Below, piece after piece: positions 61,211-64,000 of a stretch of DNA of 64,000 nucleotides. Every line of letters starts with the position of its first letter. Positions within the stretch are counted from its first letter, which is position 1. The stretch covers positions 3,100,001 to 3,164,000 of the forward strand of contig NZ_LR746496.1 of assembly GCF_902729405.1 (NCBI RefSeq). The letters run 5' to 3'. Under the pieces are notes generated by a model. The model had not been told where the DNA came from, made no database searches, and saw only the letters and a program-made list of their open reading frames with translations. Made by a program: the position numbers and the translations under genes. Source of the DNA: Acididesulfobacillus acetoxydans (GTDB lineage Bacteria; Bacillota; Desulfitobacteriia; Desulfitobacteriales; Desulfitobacteriaceae).

Positions 61211-64000
61211 TTAATCCAACGGTTTCATCTCGTACCAGTTGGGGCCGGATTTACATTCGACCGTGAGGGGAACCGAGAGGGGCAAAGCATTCTCCATTTC
61301 TTCTTTCAGGATCCCGCTCACTTCGGCCAATTCTTCCGGAGCCACCTGGACCAGGAGTTCATCATGGACCTGGAGCAGCAAATCGGCCCGGTACTCCCGC
61401 AGCCGTTCAGCCACCCCAATCATAGCCAGCTTCATAATATCCGCCGCCGTCCCCTGTACCGGCGTATTCATGGCAATGCGCTCCCCGAACCGGCGCTGAG
61501 TGCGGCTTGGATGATAGAGTTCGGGAATGCGCCGCAGGCGTTTGAGAAGGGTCCGCACCTGGCCTTCCTCTTTCGCCTTAGCCACAACCCCTTCCAAATA
61601 TTCCTTGACTCCGTGGTAACGGGCAAAATACTGCTCAATATAGTATTTGGCTTCAGAGCGGGGAATACCCAAGTCCCGAGCCAGACCGAAATCCGTTAAA
61701 CCGTACACCAAGCCGAAATTAACCGCTTTCGCCCGGCGCCGCAGCTCCGGTGTCACCTCCTGCCAAGGCAGACCGAAAACCTCGGCCGCGGTCCGGGTAT
61801 GAACATCCTGCCCCAGAGCAAACGACTCGCACAACAGCGGGTCCTGGGAATAGTGGGCCAAAATGCGCAGTTCAATCTGTGAATAATCTGCCGACAGGAG
61901 GACCCATCCTCTCTCCCCGGGCTCAAAAACCCGTCTCAACCTGCGCCCATATTCCAAACGCACCGGGATGTTCTGCAGATTGGGCTCCGTGCTGGACAGC
62001 CGGCCGGTAGCCGTCACTGTCTGTTGAAAAGTCGTGTGAATCAAACCGTCCCGGACCTGAGCCGAAAGCCCGTTGACATACGTAGACATGAGCTTGTTTA
62101 ACTGTCGGTAATCCAGAATCTTTCCGATCAAAGGATGAGCCGCCCGGAGTTCTTCCAAAGTCTCCGCATCGGTCGAATATCCCGTTTTGGTCTTTTTAGC
62201 CGGCGGCAGACCCATTTTTTCAAATAAGATCTTACCCAGCTGCTGGGTGGAATTAATGTTGAAATGCTCACCCGCCTGCTCATAGATCTCCTGTTCCAGA
62301 CTTTTCAAAGCACCCCGCAGTTCCCGGCCAAATGATTCCAACTGCGGCAGGTCTACGCGAAGCCCGGTCCGCTCCATCCGGGCCAGGACAGGGCTCAGGG
62401 GCTCCTCCACTTCTTTAAGCAAAGCCCAAAGTTCCCAGTGTTTCAGTTCCTCCTCCATCTTAGCCCAAATCTGAGCCAGGGCAGCCGCTTCTCCGCTCAA
62501 ATCCGCAAACGGCTCAGTCTGAGGAAAGTAATCGCGCACCAAATCCAGCGGAGTGAACTTCGTCCGTGCGGAATTGAGAAGATAAGCCCCCAAGCTGAGG
62601 TCTATTCTCAGGCCTTGAAGCGCATTCCCTTCTTGCTGCAAAAGGGACGACAGGGCCTTGTAATCGACGACGACTTTCTCCACCGCCGCATCCCGCAAAA
62701 GCTCAGACCAGGCCGCCTCCACCCGGGAGGAGACTTTCCCTTTTTCCAACCGGTAGGTCCGGCCCGCCGCGGCTATGGCCCATGCCTGCCACTGTCCCCA
62801 ATGCGGACTCGCCCCCGCAAAACGATAAGCCAGGCTGAGAACGGCCCCCGTCTCCGCCCAGGTCTGAAATATCTCCAGCCATTCCTTGTCGCCCAGGGGA
62901 GTCTCCGGCCATTCTTGAGGGTATTGTTCGCGGTGTTCTACCCGGTGTTCTTCGCGGCGTTCTCCCCGGCTTTCTTCACCGTGTTCTCCCCAGCCGTCTT
63001 CGCGGCCTTCTCCCGGCCCCGTTGGCCGTTCCGCGGCAGGTATCCCTTCTTCTCCCGGCCTTATCCCCGCCGGTTCCGGCGATAGCGGTTCTGCCGCGGC
63101 CCCGAAGGCCGGCACCGAACCTCTTGCGGGCACCGGCTCCTGCTCCGGAGCCATTCCTCCTTTGGGCACCGGCCCGGCCTCCGGCAACGCCCCTCCTGCG
63201 GGCCCGAACCCTCCCTCCGTCACGATCCCGCTATCCGCCGCCGGGTTCGTACGGTGCGTTTGCTGCCGGTCCGCGGACCCCGCAACCGACCCGGCTCCGC
63301 TCCCGGCCCCGGCCGCACCGCCATAGCGGCCGGCGAAAAGGCGGGCCACACTGCGCAGATCGTAGTCATGGAGAACTTTTAAGGCCCGGTCATACGGAGG
63401 CTGCCGGTAAACGAACTCATCCAGGGAGAATTCCACAGGAACGTCTTTTAACATAGTGGCCAGTTTTTTGCTGAGCAACGCCTGCTCCGCATAGTCCTCC
63501 AGACTTTGCCGGAGTTTCTTGCCGGATACCTGAGCGCACCCGTTTAGGGTTTCTTCCACACTGCCGAACTGCCACAACAATTTCAGGGCCGTCTTTTCCC
63601 CTATGCCGGGAACCCCCGGAATGTTGTCTGAGGCATCACCCATCAGACCTTTGAGATCGATGATCTGGGACGGGCGCAATTCATATCGTTCCCACAGGGC
63701 GGACTCATCATAAGCCTCCACCTCGCTGATCCCTTTTTTGGTCAGAAAGACCGTGGTCCTGGGAGAAACGAGCTGCAAAGCGTCCCGGTCGCCCGTGTAA
63801 ATCAGGGTCTCCCAGCCCCTCTCCTCAGCCCCGGCTGTCACCGTCGCGATCAGGTCATCCGCCTCATACCCGGCATATTCCAGGATCGGCACGGCTAAGA
63901 CTCCTAAAATTTCTTTCAGAAACCCAAACTGCGGCCTCAACGCTTCCGGAGTCGCTTTCCTCTGCGCTTTGTAAGCGGCATATTGTTCGATCCTCACGGT
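61211..64000 (-). CDS. polA: DNA polymerase I (N-terminus cut by window edge)
   Basis: At least 929 residues, continuing off the right edge. 5'-3' exonuclease part: GYEADDLIATVTAGAEE, TGDRDALQLV, LKGLMGDASDNIPGVPGIGEKTA. The middle 3'-5' exonuclease-like domain lacks the catalytic acids. The polymerase has DYSQIELRILAHYS (motif A), RRRAKAVNFGLVYGLTDFGLA (motif B) and LLQVHDELLVQV (motif C). It replaces Okazaki primers and fills repair gaps. Odd: about 140 low-complexity residues (Gly/Ala/Pro then Glu/Arg/His, DNA 62905-63330) sit between the 5' nuclease and middle domains. Followed by fpg. Confidence 0.95.
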   Translation of the reverse strand, partial: TVRIEQYAAYKAQRKATPEALRPQFGFLKEILGVLAVPILEYAGYEADDLIATVTAGAEERGWETLIYTGDRDALQLVSPRTTVFLTKKGISEVEAYDESALWERYELRPSQIIDLKGLMGDASDNIPGVPGIGEKTALKLLWQFGSVEETLNGCAQVSGKKLRQSLEDYAEQALLSKKLATMLKDVPVEFSLDEFVYRQPPYDRALKVLHDYDLRSVARLFAGRYGGAAGAGSGAGSVAGSADRQQTHRTNPAADSGIVTEGGFGPAGGALPEAGPVPKGGMAPEQEPVPARGSVPAFGAAAEPLSPEPAGIRPGEEGIPAAERPTGPGEGREDGWGEHGEESRGERREEHRVEHREQYPQEWPETPLGDKEWLEIFQTWAETGAVLSLAYRFAGASPHWGQWQAWAIAAAGRTYRLEKGKVSSRVEAAWSELLRDAAVEKVVVDYKALSSLLQQEGNALQGLRIDLSLGAYLLNSARTKFTPLDLVRDYFPQTEPFADLSGEAAALAQIWAKMEEELKHWELWALLKEVEEPLSPVLARMERTGLRVDLPQLESFGRELRGALKSLEQEIYEQAGEHFNINSTQQLGKILFEKMGLPPAKKTKTGYSTDAETLEELRAAHPLIGKILDYRQLNKLMSTYVNGLSAQVRDGLIHTTFQQTVTATGRLSSTEPNLQNIPVRLEYGRRLRRVFEPGERGWVLLSADYSQIELRILAHYSQDPLLCESFALGQDVHTRTAAEVFGLPWQEVTPELRRRAKAVNFGLVYGLTDFGLARDLGIPRSEAKYYIEQYFARYHGVKEYLEGVVAKAKEEGQVRTLLKRLRRIPELYHPSRTQRRFGERIAMNTPVQGTAADIMKLAMIGVAERLREYRADLLLQVHDELLVQVAPEELAEVSGILKEEMENALPLSVPLTVECKSGPNWYEMKPLD

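Overview
The window (about 56% G+C by impression, not counted) looks like chromosome of a spore-forming anaerobic Clostridia, probably of the Peptococcaceae/Desulfitobacteriaceae type. Signs are a DsrMK-like membrane redox complex, a large Hdr-like cluster, a periplasmic selenocysteine formate dehydrogenase, cytochrome bd with CydDC, PduL, PepV, two CotF-like coat proteins and Gram-positive Shine-Dalgarno sites. The species is not named, because no rRNA or tRNA is present.

Layout. 1-7.3 kb (minus): partial DUF1848 protein, aminotransferase, dsrMK-like pair, CoA-disulfide-reductase/rhodanese flavoprotein, methylglyoxal synthase. 7.4-13.9 kb (minus): cydA-cydB-cydDC (D and C fused) behind a near-consensus promoter. 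14.3-23.4 kb (mainly plus): PqqD-like protein, pepV, class A PBP, pduL, sugar epimerase and glycosyltransferase. 23.4-30.6 kb (minus): fdnGHI-fdhE with in-frame UGA (Sec) in fdnG, preceded by a membrane-tethered Cache-HAMP-HTH regulator. 30.9-35.2 kb: CotF pair, ArsR repressor, Phd/RelE-type toxin-antitoxin, ABC-F ATPase. 35.3-40.6 kb is a visibly AT-richer acquired island: an IscB element with its omega-RNA (iscB carries one frameshift), then an IS with a CTAG target duplication that splits a 217-codon gene belonging to a small putative defence-like set. 40.6-41.9 kb holds gene remnants. 41.9-47.2 kb (minus): ferredoxin and small proteins, a radical SAM/SPASM enzyme, an ArsM-like methyltransferase, a 48-residue Cys protein and a thioredoxin/thioredoxin-reductase fusion. 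47.8-53.1 kb (minus): Hdr-like HdrC-B-A-C-C-B cluster. 53.1-54.5 kb: gene graveyard. 54.5-64 kb: CsoR/CstR-type repressor, lytic transglycosylase, coaE, ABC-F, MarR and methyltransferase genes, fpg and polA (cut by the window edge).

How it fits together: formate oxidation outside the membrane (FdnGHI) can feed menaquinone. The DsrMK-like and Hdr-like modules would pass electrons between quinone, thiol/disulfide carriers and soluble partners. Cytochrome bd removes oxygen. Several thiol/sulfane-sulfur proteins (CoADR-rhodanese, Trx-TrxR, a CstR-like sensor) fit a sulfur-reducing life.

Most notable: (i) the IscB/omega-RNA element and a second, orphan omega-RNA-like fragment at 16.3 kb; (ii) a gene precisely split by an IS next to a protein with an amyloid-like IQQG motif and a glycine/alanine-rich hydrophobic C-terminus; (iii) a one-component transmembrane regulator with no kinase; (iv) degenerate tandem repeats recurring in 5' leaders, and, in CydDC and PolA, low-complexity expansions inside protein linkers; (v) a promoter carrying tandem 20-bp palindromes upstream of marR.
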